Shown here: piece by piece, positions 16,894 to 24,976 of the stretch | Numbering within the stretch: the stretch's first letter is position 1 | How the letters are laid out: each line of letters opens with the position of its first letter | Assembly: GCF_024345995.1 (NCBI RefSeq) | Contig: NZ_JAGQCE010000008.1 | Span: forward strand, 62,001-126,000 | Source of the DNA: Synechococcus sp. Cruz-7E5 | GTDB taxonomy: Bacteria; Cyanobacteriota; Cyanobacteriia; PCC-6307; Cyanobiaceae | DNA length: 64,000 nucleotides | Reading direction: 5' to 3' | Made by a program: the position numbers and the translations under genes | The notes under the pieces: model-generated | What the model was told of the DNA's origin: nothing | Database searches by the model: none | Seen by the model: the letters and a program-made list of their open reading frames with translations, nothing else

Positions 16894-16915
16894 TTTAGGA
16901 CTAGCAATCCCTAAA
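16894..16915. promoter_or_regulatory. Candidate operator in the divergent early promoter region
   Basis: TTTAGG at 16894-16899 is inverted as CCTAAA at 16910-16915. The 61-bp gap between two divergent early genes, one encoding a ribbon-helix-helix-like protein, is where an autoregulatory operator would sit. Confidence 0.45.
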
Positions 16916-16943
16916 GTACAGCGGTATTCCGCAGCGAGGCGCC

Positions 16944-17174
16944 ATGGCGCGACCGCAGTTGCCCCCACCGATCACGGTTCGGCTGGACCGTGAGCAGCTG
17001 GCCTTCCTCAACAGCCTTGGCGGTGGCAACCGCACCAAGGCGTTGCGCCACGTGCTCACCGAGGCGATGGCCTTGCACCGGCAACGGCAGGCAACAGCGA
17101 GACGGCGCTGGCTGGCCGAGCAGGCCCAGCTGCAGGCCCTGGGCATCAACCCAGCCAGCGGAGAGCGGGTATGA
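16944..17174 (+). CDS. Small ribbon-helix-helix-like protein
   Basis: 76 aa. ITVRLDREQLAFLNSL followed by GGNRTKALRHVLTEAM has the strand-helix-helix pattern of CopG/Arc-type DNA-binding proteins, with a basic helical tail. The stop overlaps the next start as ATGA, so the two are translationally coupled. It is probably a regulator of the early operon, perhaps through the inverted repeat just upstream. Confidence 0.55.
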   Translation: MARPQLPPPITVRLDREQLAFLNSLGGGNRTKALRHVLTEAMALHRQRQATARRRWLAEQAQLQALGINPASGERV

Positions 17175-18298
17175 GCAACGACGCGCAGGCCGTCAGGTCA
17201 GCAACGGGCTGGTTCACGCAGATCGCCAACTCGGCACTGCGCGACCGGCGCCTGTCCTATCGGGCCAGGGGTGTGCTTGCTGCCTGCCTGACCCATGCCG
17301 AGGGCTTCGCGTTCAAACGTGCCTGGATCGATGCCCACGGACCGGAAGGGCGCGACGCGATCACCAAGGCGATGCAGGAGCTGAGAGGTCTGGGCTACTG
17401 CATCGACCAGTGCATCCACGACAAGAAGGGAAGGCTGCTCCGTAAGCGCCTTCTGTTCCTCGACACCCCCGGGCCGCAGAACCCGTCAGATCGAGCCGGA
17501 TTTGCGGATTTTCAGGGATTTACGGATTCTCAGGCTTGTGGTGATTTTCAGGGCTGTGCGGATTTTCAGGGACAAGGTGATTTCCCGGCAGAAATGCCAG
17601 TTTCAGGCTCCTCTTCTGCGGATTTCCAGGAAATCGATTCTGCGGTTTCTGCGGATTCTCAGGCCAAAGGTGGAGGCCCAGAACATGCCGATTCTCAGGC
17701 GAATGGCCCGGGCAGTGGCTTGAGACCAGCCTTACGACTGAACAACCATCGAACGGAAAAACCGTCGGAGGGAAAACCAGGGGGACATAGAAGAAGATCA
17801 AGGGTTCAAGAAGATCAAATCAATCCAAATCCTTGTTTATCCTCTGAGGCCTCTGGAGTCCACGGCCAGAAAAAAAAGGGTGCAGACAGTCGCCAGGAAC
17901 AGCCGCAACAGCCGGCTGCCGTCCCGGAGCCCTGGGATCCGACCAAGCGACCCCCACCGCGCCTGGGACCGCCTGAGGACGATCCGCCTGCTCACGCCCC
18001 CCGGTTGCCTGTGCCGGTGGCGGACCTGCCCAGGCACCTCCAGCCGATGGCTGATTCGATCGAGGCCTACTGGCTCGAGAAGGCTGGTTCCCGCAGCCGC
18101 GCCGCCTTCGATGCGGTTGTGTACGAGCTGGGCCTGGTAGCGGCCAAGGGCGGGCGCCGTGCCGCCTGCGAACTGCTTCGCCAGGCCATTCAGTCGGGCT
18201 GGACCGCCATCAACTACGCGGCCTGGGTCAAGCACTGGGAGGCGAATCGTGACCCACTGGCTGGCCATCCGGCCTACCAGCTCTTCCAGCCCCGATGA
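17171..18298 (+). CDS. Phage-type replication initiator (lambda O-like) containing an iteron array
   Basis: 375 aa. Residues ~10-95 read as a winged-helix replication initiator: GWFTQIANSALRDRRLSYRARGVLAACLTH, then AWIDAHGPEGRDAITKAMQELRGLGYC, the arrangement of an HTH_36-type domain found in phage O-like and plasmid initiators. A low-complexity middle (residues ~110-180) is built of six-residue units ending DFQ or DSQ, encoded by an 18-bp repeat. A disordered charged linker follows, then a C-terminal helical domain (residues ~290-375) with a Trp-rich helix AINYAAWVKHWE. Lambda O likewise carries origin iterons within its own coding sequence, so the array may be the element's origin. ATGA overlaps link it to both neighbours. 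Confidence 0.7.
   Translation: MSNDAQAVRSATGWFTQIANSALRDRRLSYRARGVLAACLTHAEGFAFKRAWIDAHGPEGRDAITKAMQELRGLGYCIDQCIHDKKGRLLRKRLLFLDTPGPQNPSDRAGFADFQGFTDSQACGDFQGCADFQGQGDFPAEMPVSGSSSADFQEIDSAVSADSQAKGGGPEHADSQANGPGSGLRPALRLNNHRTEKPSEGKPGGHRRRSRVQEDQINPNPCLSSEASGVHGQKKKGADSRQEQPQQPAAVPEPWDPTKRPPPRLGPPEDDPPAHAPRLPVPVADLPRHLQPMADSIEAYWLEKAGSRSRAAFDAVVYELGLVAAKGGRRAACELLRQAIQSGWTAINYAAWVKHWEANRDPLAGHPAYQLFQPR
17504..17699 (+). repeat. Iteron-like array, consensus GCGGATTYTCAGG
   Basis: Copies start at 17504, 17522, 17540, 17558 and 17576, exactly 18 bp apart (the fifth, GGTGATTTCCCGG, is degenerate). Further copies are at 17618 (GCGGATTTCCAGG), 17651 (GCGGATTCTCAGG) and 17687 (GCCGATTCTCAGG). A decayed copy near 17595 lies between. 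The array falls inside the replication initiator gene. Confidence 0.75.
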
Positions 18299-18966
18299 GC
18301 GCCCCAAGCCACAAGCGCCGCCAGGTTGATCGCGAGGTCACGTTTCGCGGCCCGGACTGCAAGTGCATGGCCTGCTACGACACCGGGATCGTGGCCAACG
18401 GCGACGGCCTGGTGGGGAGCTTCCTGCCGGACTACGACGTGCTCGAGGACGGCCTCTCGGCTGGTGGTTCCGATCTGGCGCTGATCTGCCACTGCGCGGC
18501 GGCCTACCCGCAGAGCCACGGCCAGGAGAAGCCCCGCGCCGGTTATCGCGAGGCCAGCGGTCAGATCCACCTGGTGGACGGCAAGTACGCGATGGGCTCT
18601 GAGATCCCCAGGACCGCGATCGATGAACTCCACCGGCTCAGGTCTGAGGCCTGGCAGCAGACCGCAGCGGAGATGAACCGGGTCCGACAGGCCCGTGCCC
18701 ATGGCGATCTTCAGGCGCGGCCCTGGTTCGTGGAGGAGGTGCGGGAGGCCCTGATCCGCACGGCGCAGGACCAGGCCCGCTCTGCCGCTGCCGCTGCTCC
18801 CGTTGACCCAGGCGGTGGCGATCCGGCTCCGGTTGCTGGCCAGCTGCAGTCGCTCGGCTCGTGCCTGGGGGCGTTGCTCAGCTCCCCTGGAGCCCTGGGC
18901 GGTGCCTGCGCCGATCCGCCGCTGGAGCTGGAGCCCACCGCAGCGACCGATGGAGACACCCCATGA
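18295..18966 (+). CDS. Hypothetical protein with zinc-ribbon-like cysteine cluster
   Basis: 223 aa, unknown family. CKCMACYDTGIV near residue 20 and LICHCAAAYPQSH near residue 65 give four or more Cys and His that could form one zinc site. The central part is charged and helical, and the final ~60 residues are Ala/Gly/Pro-rich. The start overlaps the initiator stop by 4 bp, so a replication-accessory role (such as helicase loading) is possible by position only. Confidence 0.6.
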   Translation: MSAPSHKRRQVDREVTFRGPDCKCMACYDTGIVANGDGLVGSFLPDYDVLEDGLSAGGSDLALICHCAAAYPQSHGQEKPRAGYREASGQIHLVDGKYAMGSEIPRTAIDELHRLRSEAWQQTAAEMNRVRQARAHGDLQARPWFVEEVREALIRTAQDQARSAAAAAPVDPGGGDPAPVAGQLQSLGSCLGALLSSPGALGGACADPPLELEPTAATDGDTP

Positions 18967-19118
18967 CCACGCGGCTCCCGCCCGCAACGGGGCCACGCAT
19001 CGCGCCGCAGTGGCCCGCCGCTGCCCCGGCAGCAGGCCTGCACCCCTTGGCGCGTACGGGTTTCCCCTATCCAGCCCGATTGGAGCGCCTTCCAGCGGCT
19101 TTGTGCGGCTGCTGCTGA
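18963..19118 (+). CDS. Possible small protein coupled to the upstream gene
   Basis: 51 aa from the ATG at 18963, which overlaps the upstream stop as ATGA. Composition is Pro/Ala/Arg-rich, ending CGCC. The overlap is the only support; it may not be translated. Confidence 0.3.
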   Translation: MTTRLPPATGPRIAPQWPAAAPAAGLHPLARTGFPYPARLERLPAALCGCC

Positions 19119-19179
19119 GCACATACTCCAAGGCTTAGCCCTTAGCGAGCGATAGGCTTGCCGCAACCGACCCGCCCCG

Positions 19180-19569
19180 TTGACCTGCCCCCGCAAGCGC
19201 AAAGGCGATGCCGCCGAGCTTGAGGCGGCCAGGCTCCTCTCTGAGCTGACCGGCCTTCCTGTCAGGCGCAAGCTCGGTGCTGGACGCCTGGATGACACCG
19301 GCGATCTCGATGGCATCCCCCGCACCGTGCTGCAGGTCGCCAACTGGAGCGACCGCCTGCGGGCAGTGCGCGAGAAGCCCCTCGCCGCTGAGCTCCAGCG
19401 CCTCAATGACGGCGCCGACTTCGCGGCGGCCCTGGTTCGGTTTCGCGGCAAGGTCGGCTACCGCGTCGTGATGACACCCGAGCAGTTCGCGGCGCTGGTC
19501 ATCGCTGCCCTGCTCCCAAGAGCCTCATCGATCGCTACCTGTAACCCTTCCTCCATGCTGGACTGGTAG
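19180..19569 (+). CDS. Holliday-junction-resolvase-like PD-(D/E)XK nuclease
   Basis: 129 aa. KRKGDAAELEAARLLSELTG is the N-terminal helix with Glu seen in Hjc-like and phage resolvase-like nucleases. RRKLGAGRLDDTGDLDGI supplies the catalytic Asp, and VLQVANWSDRL lies at the position of the D/E-x-K strand (Gln and Asn here, so the match is imperfect), followed by the K-P-L-A-A-E-L helix. The start is TTG at 19180. It probably processes recombination or replication intermediates together with ERF. Confidence 0.65.
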   Translation: MTCPRKRKGDAAELEAARLLSELTGLPVRRKLGAGRLDDTGDLDGIPRTVLQVANWSDRLRAVREKPLAAELQRLNDGADFAAALVRFRGKVGYRVVMTPEQFAALVIAALLPRASSIATCNPSSMLDW

Positions 19570-19601
19570 CGACACTGATTACGGCTCCTTCTCCCGCCGC
19601 T

Positions 19602-20363
19602 TTGATCCAGGCACTGGCACCTCAGGCACCAGAGCGCGCTCCTGCTTCCACCGTCTCCGAGGTCGATCCCGTGCCAACGCCCGAACCCGTCAGCGACTCC
19701 CAGGATCAACCCAACCTCGTCTTTGGGCGCACCCTCACCCTCTGGCTCAGCCTTGGCGGCTGGACCCATGACACGCCGCTCCGCTGGGGCAAGGCCGCCG
19801 GGTTCTCCTCTGTGGCCGATTCCACCTTCAACCGCCTCCAGCGCGGCAAGATCCTGCAGCCTTACCCGATCACCTTCCTGCAGCTCGGTGAGATGAATGC
19901 CCGGCTGGCCCGTGCTGATTACGGCAGCATCGATGACCAGGCGCTCAAGGAGCGGGTCGCCAAGCAGCAGCCGATCACCCATGAGGACGGCACTCCCTGG
20001 AGTGCGACCGACTTCTTCTCGCATTTCATCGGTGAGCTCGATCCGCCCTCCTGGGCCAGGGCGCGCCCGCAGCCAACGGTGCAGGATGCCGTTGCCGCCA
20101 GCCAGGAGGCGCAGCGCAGCTTCTCTGCTCACACCGAGGCCCTGGGGCTCACGCCGATGGAAGCGTGGGAGTTGCTCTCTGCCTCTGCCGATGGCCGGCT
20201 CGACACCCGTGAGCTGGACCTGTTCCGCAACGTACTCAGCGGCTGGCACACCTTCACTCCCTCCGAACTGCAAGGCTTCATCGACCTGCACGGCCACAAC
20301 CGTGCCCTTGATGCGCTCGCGGCCTGGCAGCAGACCTCATCAGCTGCAGCCAAGATATCCTAG
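19602..20363 (+). CDS. Hypothetical protein of the recombination module
   Basis: 253 aa from TTG 19602, unknown family. A disordered Pro-rich N terminus precedes a helical body. FGRTLTLWLSLGGWTHDTPLRWGKAAGFSSVADSTFNRLQRGK has an HTH-like shape, and the C-terminal third, from EAWELLSASADGRLD to LQGFIDLHGH, is also helical. It lies immediately before the ERF gene in the same direction. A DNA-binding accessory role is possible; nothing in the sequence proves it. Confidence 0.5.
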   Translation: MIQALAPQAPERAPASTVSEVDPVPTPEPVSDSQDQPNLVFGRTLTLWLSLGGWTHDTPLRWGKAAGFSSVADSTFNRLQRGKILQPYPITFLQLGEMNARLARADYGSIDDQALKERVAKQQPITHEDGTPWSATDFFSHFIGELDPPSWARARPQPTVQDAVAASQEAQRSFSAHTEALGLTPMEAWELLSASADGRLDTRELDLFRNVLSGWHTFTPSELQGFIDLHGHNRALDALAAWQQTSSAAAKIS

Positions 20364-20418
20364 TGGCTGCCATGTAGCGATCGTTAGCGGTAGACTTGAA
20401 GGGTTCGCGCCGGGTTCC

Positions 20419-21657
20419 TTGGACCGATCGCCTCCCGCCTCAGCTCCCGCTCCCTGTGTTGCGGAGTCAACCGACAGCTATCCAGGCACTCTTCCCCTGG
20501 CGCTGCTCGCCTTCCACCGTGCCGTCGGCAAGATCGTCAAGGCCAGTGATGCCAAGTACGGCCGCTACGCCGATCTGCCCACGGTCCTTGATGCCGTGAT
20601 GCCCGCCCTCCTCGATGCGGGCCTGGTCCCCAGCCAGACCATCCAGGCCAGCGTCAGCGGTGATGTGCTGCGCACCTCGATCGTTCACGGCCCCACGGGC
20701 GAATCGATCAGCTCCGAATGGGCACTGCCCACCCTCCGGCAGCTGCTCGACAACCAGCACGCGCTGCGCGAAACCGCGCTCCAGACCTTCCCGATCGATC
20801 TCACCGCCGTGCCGGCCCCGCCGGCGCCGATGGCCTTACCCCCCAGGGCCAGTGCTGCCGTGCCGCCCGCGCCTGCGTCTGCGTCTTCGGTTCCTGAGCC
20901 TTTGGCGTCTGAGGCCGGTGATGGTGCTCAGCCTCAACCCACCCAGGCGCCCAAGGCGCCACCGCTGCCGCCCTCACCGCCGCGCGCCGCAGGCGTTCGC
21001 CTGGAGGATCAGATCAAGGGCCTCTACACCGTTCTCGGCCAGCTCGGCACCACCACCAACCCGCTTCACTCCCTCGGTGGCGCCATCACCTACATGCGCC
21101 GCTACGCCCTGCTGGCGATCCTCTCCCTCTCGGCCGAGGACGACGACGGCGAGGCGTTCGGCCCCGCCGATCCTGCTGTGCCTCGCAGCACTAGGGCTAC
21201 CTCTCGTCAATCTCCAGCAATACAGGCTGGCGAACCAGCAGAAAGCCATGCGGCTCCCCGTCCGCGCACCACCCGCAGCCGGGCCGCCCGCACCGCTGAG
21301 CCTGCTGTTCCATCACCCGCCACGGGGAACGGCAATGGCAACGGGAGCGGGGCCCAGGCTGCATCCCCGTCCACTCCCCCAGCCGCCGCCAGTGGTGGCG
21401 CCAATGGTCAGCACCCAGCTCCCCCAGCAGCTCCCCCTCCCCTGGTTGCCGCCGAGCTCAGCGGCGCGGAGGTCCAGGCGCTCATCACCGAAATCAGCGC
21501 CATCGGCCAGCCCAACATCCCGCCGCTGATTGCTGCCTTCCGCACCAAGTTCCGCCTTCCAGATGGCGCTCGCGTTTCCGACTACATCGCCACCCGCGAT
21601 CACGCCGCCTTCATCACCGACTACATCGCCCAGCTCCCTCAGTCCGCTCCGGTCTGA
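20419..21657 (+). CDS. erf: ERF-family single-strand annealing recombinase
   Basis: About 412 aa. The ERF domain is split by a low-complexity insert. The first part runs from ALLAFHRAVGKIVKASDAKYG through YADLPTVLDAVMPALLDAGL to VLRTSIVHGPTGESISSEW. After a Pro/Ala-rich stretch of ~90 residues, SLGGAITYMRRYALLAIL and SAEDDDGEAFG give the diagnostic C-terminal part. A long disordered linker leads to a small C-terminal domain, AEVQALITEISAIGQ-like. The frame is open far upstream across the previous gene; TTG 20419 is the first plausible start after that gene's stop, and other genes here also use TTG. It anneals single strands during phage recombination. Confidence 0.8.
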   Translation: MDRSPPASAPAPCVAESTDSYPGTLPLALLAFHRAVGKIVKASDAKYGRYADLPTVLDAVMPALLDAGLVPSQTIQASVSGDVLRTSIVHGPTGESISSEWALPTLRQLLDNQHALRETALQTFPIDLTAVPAPPAPMALPPRASAAVPPAPASASSVPEPLASEAGDGAQPQPTQAPKAPPLPPSPPRAAGVRLEDQIKGLYTVLGQLGTTTNPLHSLGGAITYMRRYALLAILSLSAEDDDGEAFGPADPAVPRSTRATSRQSPAIQAGEPAESHAAPRPRTTRSRAARTAEPAVPSPATGNGNGNGSGAQAASPSTPPAAASGGANGQHPAPPAAPPPLVAAELSGAEVQALITEISAIGQPNIPPLIAAFRTKFRLPDGARVSDYIATRDHAAFITDYIAQLPQSAPV

Positions 21658-21682
21658 TCCCTGACACGCGCCTCCGATCTCC

Positions 21683-22054
21683 ATGACTGAACCCAACATC
21701 AACACCGGCCCCGAACCCTTCTCCCGCTGGCTCTTCGCGCAGCGTGACGGCCGTGCTCACGCCGAGCTCACCGCCGCTCTGGCGGAAGTGAGCCAGGCGG
21801 TGATGGATACCGGCCGTGCCGGTGAAATCACCCTCAAGATCCGCATCGCCAAGGCCACACCCACTGGCCACCAGCTCTTTGTTGCCGATCAGGTCACTGC
21901 CAAGCCGCCAAGACCGGAGCGTGAGCAGTCCCTGTTCTTCTTCGATGAAGAGAACTGGAGCCTCTCCCGCAGCGATCCCAGGCAGACAGCCCTGCCGCTG
22001 CAGGAAGTTCCCCGCCCCGGGCCGCTTGAGCCCCGCCACATCCACCAGGCCTGA
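21683..22054 (+). CDS. Hypothetical protein upstream of the DUF2303 gene
   Basis: 123 aa, family not recognised. The central part (ITLKIRIAKATPTGHQLFVADQVTAKPP) looks like a beta-rich fold, and FFFDEENWSLSRSDPRQ follows. Similar small proteins lie beside DUF2303 genes in other phages in my recollection. It is 3 bp before the next gene, so it is in the same operon. Confidence 0.55.
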   Translation: MTEPNINTGPEPFSRWLFAQRDGRAHAELTAALAEVSQAVMDTGRAGEITLKIRIAKATPTGHQLFVADQVTAKPPRPEREQSLFFFDEENWSLSRSDPRQTALPLQEVPRPGPLEPRHIHQA

Positions 22055-22057
22055 TCC

Positions 22058-22921
22058 ATGACCGATCCCAACACCCGCAAGCCAGGCGCCCAGGTGATCG
22101 CCGAGCAGGCCCGCCTTGCGGCCGAGCCCAAGCCCCTCAGCCCCCTGCAGGTCTGGGCCCTGGCCAAGGCCGAGGGCACCTTTCAGATCGTTGACCTCAC
22201 CACTGACGAGCATCGCAGGCAGATCGGTGTGCCGCCCCTGCGCAAGACCGGTGGCTTCACCTTCACGGAAGCCGTCTCCTTTGCGGCCTACGTCACGGCT
22301 CATGCCATCCCCGATTGCACCGAGCTGTTTGCGGATCGCGAGCAAAGCTGCGTGATCGCTCTGCTCAACGGCCACCAGCGCCGCGGCGACGATCCCCACA
22401 TCACACCCGGCTGGGGTGATCACCGCGCGGTGCTGCAGCTCAAGCTCACCCCCGCCTGGAAGGCCTGGAGTCAGCAGAGCGGTGTGGCCACCAGCCAGGG
22501 CGACTTCGCGGAGTTCCTCGAGGATCACGCCATTGATGTGCGCGAACCAGCCGCCGCTGATCTGCTGGAGATCGCCACCACCCTGCAGGCCACTACCAGC
22601 GCCGAGATGAAATCCGCGGTGCGGCTTGAGAACGGACAGGTGCAGTTCGCCTACATCGAGACCATCGATGCCAAGGCCGGCCACAGCGGCCAGCTCAAGA
22701 TCCCCACCCGCCTCAGCCTCGCGCTCGCCCCCTACGAGGGCACCGATCCCTTCCGCATCGATGCCCGCTTCCGCTATCGCCTCAACAGCGGTGTCGTGAA
22801 GCTCTCCGTCCTGCTCGATCGGCCTGATGACGTTCTCCGCGCTGCCTTTGCCGCCGTGCTCGGCCAGATCAGCGAGGCCACCGGCTTTCCCGTGCTCCTC
22901 GGCACTCCCTCCCAGATCTGA
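22058..22921 (+). CDS. DUF2303-family phage protein (YfdQ-like)
   Basis: 287 aa, DUF2303. Recognisable parts are GGFTFTEAVSFAAYVTAH, the conserved aromatic/acidic section SCVIALLNGHQ with GDHRAVLQLKLTPAWKAW, FAEFLEDHAIDVREP, and a C-terminal beta section FRIDARFRYRL. The family is common in early regions of temperate phages near recombination genes; its biochemical role is not known. It follows the upstream gene by 3 bp. Confidence 0.75.
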   Translation: MTDPNTRKPGAQVIAEQARLAAEPKPLSPLQVWALAKAEGTFQIVDLTTDEHRRQIGVPPLRKTGGFTFTEAVSFAAYVTAHAIPDCTELFADREQSCVIALLNGHQRRGDDPHITPGWGDHRAVLQLKLTPAWKAWSQQSGVATSQGDFAEFLEDHAIDVREPAAADLLEIATTLQATTSAEMKSAVRLENGQVQFAYIETIDAKAGHSGQLKIPTRLSLALAPYEGTDPFRIDARFRYRLNSGVVKLSVLLDRPDDVLRAAFAAVLGQISEATGFPVLLGTPSQI

Positions 22922-22925
22922 GCCC

Positions 22926-23159
22926 ATGAAGCGCAAGTTCCAGCTCCCCGGTGATCCGCCCGCTCCTGGGCCCGTGAGCGCGGACGGCAAACCTCGCCGC
23001 TACGGCCGCCGCACCCATGCCCACAAGGTCGGTGTTCACCTCTGGCCGGATGTGTTCCAGCGCCTGGAGAAGCACGCCGAGCAGCAGCAGCTCACCCTCT
23101 CCGGCGCCGCCCATGACTGCCTGCGTCGTTTCTTCAAGCTCCCCACGCACCCCGGCTGA
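22926..23159 (+). CDS. Small ribbon-helix-helix-like protein
   Basis: 77 aa from ATG 22926. KVGVHLWPDVFQRLEKHAEQ then LTLSGAAHDCLRRFFKL has the RHH strand-helix-helix pattern. A TGATGG junction overlaps its stop with the next start. It is probably a DNA-binding regulator. Confidence 0.5.
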   Translation: MKRKFQLPGDPPAPGPVSADGKPRRYGRRTHAHKVGVHLWPDVFQRLEKHAEQQQLTLSGAAHDCLRRFFKLPTHPG

Positions 23160-23494
23160 TGGCACTTCCCAAACTCACGATCAAGCTCTGGCCGCCCAGG
23201 CGCGGGGGCTCCAGTTACCTCGCCTCCGGCAACCTCACGATCCCCCTGGCTGATGTTCACGCCTTTGCGGAATGGCTGCTGTCCCAGGAGGGCGAGTTCG
23301 ACAACTACCTCAACGACAACGTGATCCGTCTGGCCGCTTTTCAGTACCGAAACCAGTCAAATGGTGGTGGATTCTACGACACTGTACAACTCAAGGAGGG
23401 CAACTCTCAGGCGGCCAATGGTGCTCAGTACGGGGAACACTCGGTTAGAGCACCAGCCCATGATTTTTGCGCTGACGATGACATTTCTTTCTGA
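23159..23494 (+). CDS. Small hypothetical protein
   Basis: 111 aa, unknown family. IPLADVHAFAEWLLSQEGEFDNYLND looks folded, and the last third is polar and probably disordered. The start overlaps the preceding stop. Confidence 0.5.
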   Translation: MALPKLTIKLWPPRRGGSSYLASGNLTIPLADVHAFAEWLLSQEGEFDNYLNDNVIRLAAFQYRNQSNGGGFYDTVQLKEGNSQAANGAQYGEHSVRAPAHDFCADDDISF

Positions 23495-23795
23495 TCCAGG
23501 CCCCCCTGAGCCACTGCAATCGGCCTTCACCCCAGATGATCACCGCCGCTTCGCGCGCCTCGTCCATGCCGCCTTCGAACGGGAGTTCTGGAGCCGTCGC
23601 TATTCCCGCCCCTATCTGATCTCCTCTGCTCTCTCCGCTGCCGTTGATCTGCTCCTCCCCCACTGCGACCCACCCGCCTGGGGCCCCACCTCAGCTGGTG
23701 CTGATCACCCCGCAGACCTGCTGCACTGGCAGGTCCGCAACATCGCCCGCTCCGACTTCCACCAGCTCTTACGCGCCCTCCAGGACCTGCCATGA
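23460..23795 (+). CDS. Small hypothetical protein
   Basis: About 111 aa from ATG 23460 (ATG 23478 also possible). The helical part FTPDDHRRFARLVHAAFERE and the C-terminal HWQVRNIARSDFHQLLRAL look like real protein. It overlaps the next start by ATGA. No function is assigned. Confidence 0.45.
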   Translation: MIFALTMTFLSDPGPPEPLQSAFTPDDHRRFARLVHAAFEREFWSRRYSRPYLISSALSAAVDLLLPHCDPPAWGPTSAGADHPADLLHWQVRNIARSDFHQLLRALQDLP

Positions 23796-24058
23796 CCGCT
23801 CCTCTTCCCTTCCCGGCCCGCCCTCGCGTCATTGCCTCCGGCCGTAGTCGGCCGATGCCGTTGCCCCTGGCGCTGTTCCACGCCGTGCGCATCTCCCGGC
23901 AGTTCCGTGATCCATCGATCAGTGCCGCACGGCTTGGTGCTGTTGCCCATTGGAAACTCGCCGCCCTGCGGCACTGGGATCACTACCGCGCCGCCGCCAG
24001 ATCCATCGCTCGCTACCCGCGCCTCGATGCCTTCCTGCGCCGCCATCACTGGATCTGA
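23792..24058 (+). CDS. Small basic hypothetical protein
   Basis: 88 aa, very basic and helical, with many Arg and His (LRHWDHYRAAARSIARYPRL). It starts within an ATGA overlap. It could bind nucleic acid; no family is recognised. Confidence 0.45.
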   Translation: MTAPLPFPARPRVIASGRSRPMPLPLALFHAVRISRQFRDPSISAARLGAVAHWKLAALRHWDHYRAAARSIARYPRLDAFLRRHHWI

Positions 24059-24061
24059 GCG

Positions 24062-24235
24062 ATGACCTCCAAACGACCCCGCGACTGGACGCCAGCTGCC
24101 ACCACCAAGCTCACCCGGCTGCCTGCCAACGGCCCCAAGCCCGGCCAGTCCACTGACGCCTGGCTGTGGGGCAAGACCAAGGCCGCTGAGCGCCTCATCG
24201 ACGATCCCAGCACCAAGCTCAACGATCTGCCCTGA
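24062..24235 (+). CDS. Short basic protein between coupled genes
   Basis: 57 aa (MTSKRPRDWTPAATTKLTRL...). It starts 3 bp after the preceding stop, and its own stop TGA shares a base with the next ATG at 24235. The tight spacing on both sides is the evidence that it is translated. Confidence 0.45.
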   Translation: MTSKRPRDWTPAATTKLTRLPANGPKPGQSTDAWLWGKTKAAERLIDDPSTKLNDLP

Positions 24236-24924
24236 TGCACACAACCGGTCCGCAGCTGCTGCTGCTCCTCGATTGCGAGACCACCGGCCTGGACCCCGAC
24301 CTCGATCAGCTGGTGGAGGTGGGTGCTGTGCTGTTCTCCGTGCCCCACCGCGCCGTGCTGCAGCAGCTCTCCGTCCTGCTGCCGGTGGAGCAGAACGCGG
24401 CTGAGGCGATCAACGGCATCAGCCCGGCGATCACGCACTGCTCCATCGCCGTTGATGGCTTCATGGCCTTGCTGGTCCAGCTGGCCTGCTCCGCCGATGC
24501 GCTTGTGGCCCATAACGCGGCCTTCGATCGCCAGTGGCTCGATCCACTCCTTGTCACCTCCACCAAGCCCTGGATCTGCACCATGAGCGGGATCAGCTGG
24601 CCTGATCTGCGCCCCAACCCTTCGGTGACGGCATTGGCCCTGGCTCACGGCATCCCTGTATGGGCTGCGCACCGCGCCCTGACCGATTGCAGCTACCTGG
24701 CGCAGGTGCTGGAGCGTGCGCCAGGCCTCGAGGATCTGCTGGCTGAGGGGCTCCTGCCCCGCTCCCTCTGCGTGGCCAACGTCAGCTTTGAGCAGCGCCA
24801 GCAGGCCAAGGATCACGGCTTCCGCTGGCTGCCCGATCGCAAGCAGTGGCAGCGAGAGCTGACTGAGGCGCAGATCGACGCACTCCCCTTCAACGTCACC
24901 CGCCTTGAGCCGCCGCCCTGCTGA
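24235..24924 (+). CDS. DEDDh-type 3'-5' exonuclease (DnaQ-like)
   Basis: 229 aa. Exo I is LLLDCETTGLDP (Asp and Glu metal ligands). Exo II is LVAHNAAFDRQWL. Exo III is AHRALTDCSYLAQVL with His and Asp in H-x4-D spacing. After the nuclease domain (residues 1-~165) is a small C-terminal module, VSFEQRQQAKDHGFRWLPDR followed by W, seen appended to several phage and plasmid exonucleases. It is last in the early run. It may provide proofreading-like or end-processing activity during element replication. Confidence 0.85.
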   Translation: MHTTGPQLLLLLDCETTGLDPDLDQLVEVGAVLFSVPHRAVLQQLSVLLPVEQNAAEAINGISPAITHCSIAVDGFMALLVQLACSADALVAHNAAFDRQWLDPLLVTSTKPWICTMSGISWPDLRPNPSVTALALAHGIPVWAAHRALTDCSYLAQVLERAPGLEDLLAEGLLPRSLCVANVSFEQRQQAKDHGFRWLPDRKQWQRELTEAQIDALPFNVTRLEPPPC

Positions 24925-24976
24925 CCCGAGGCAGGGCCTCAGCAGGCGGCTGAGCCGCTTGATCACGCGCCACGGC

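Noticed and set aside
17504-17699. CRISPR array.
   Set aside because: The repeats are only 13 bp, at 18-bp spacing without unique spacers, inside a gene; this is an iteron pattern. I saw no CRISPR array elsewhere.
19897-20363. N-terminal extension of the ERF frame across the preceding gene.
   Set aside because: The added part is Arg/Ser/Pro-rich and is a shadow of the gene at 19602.
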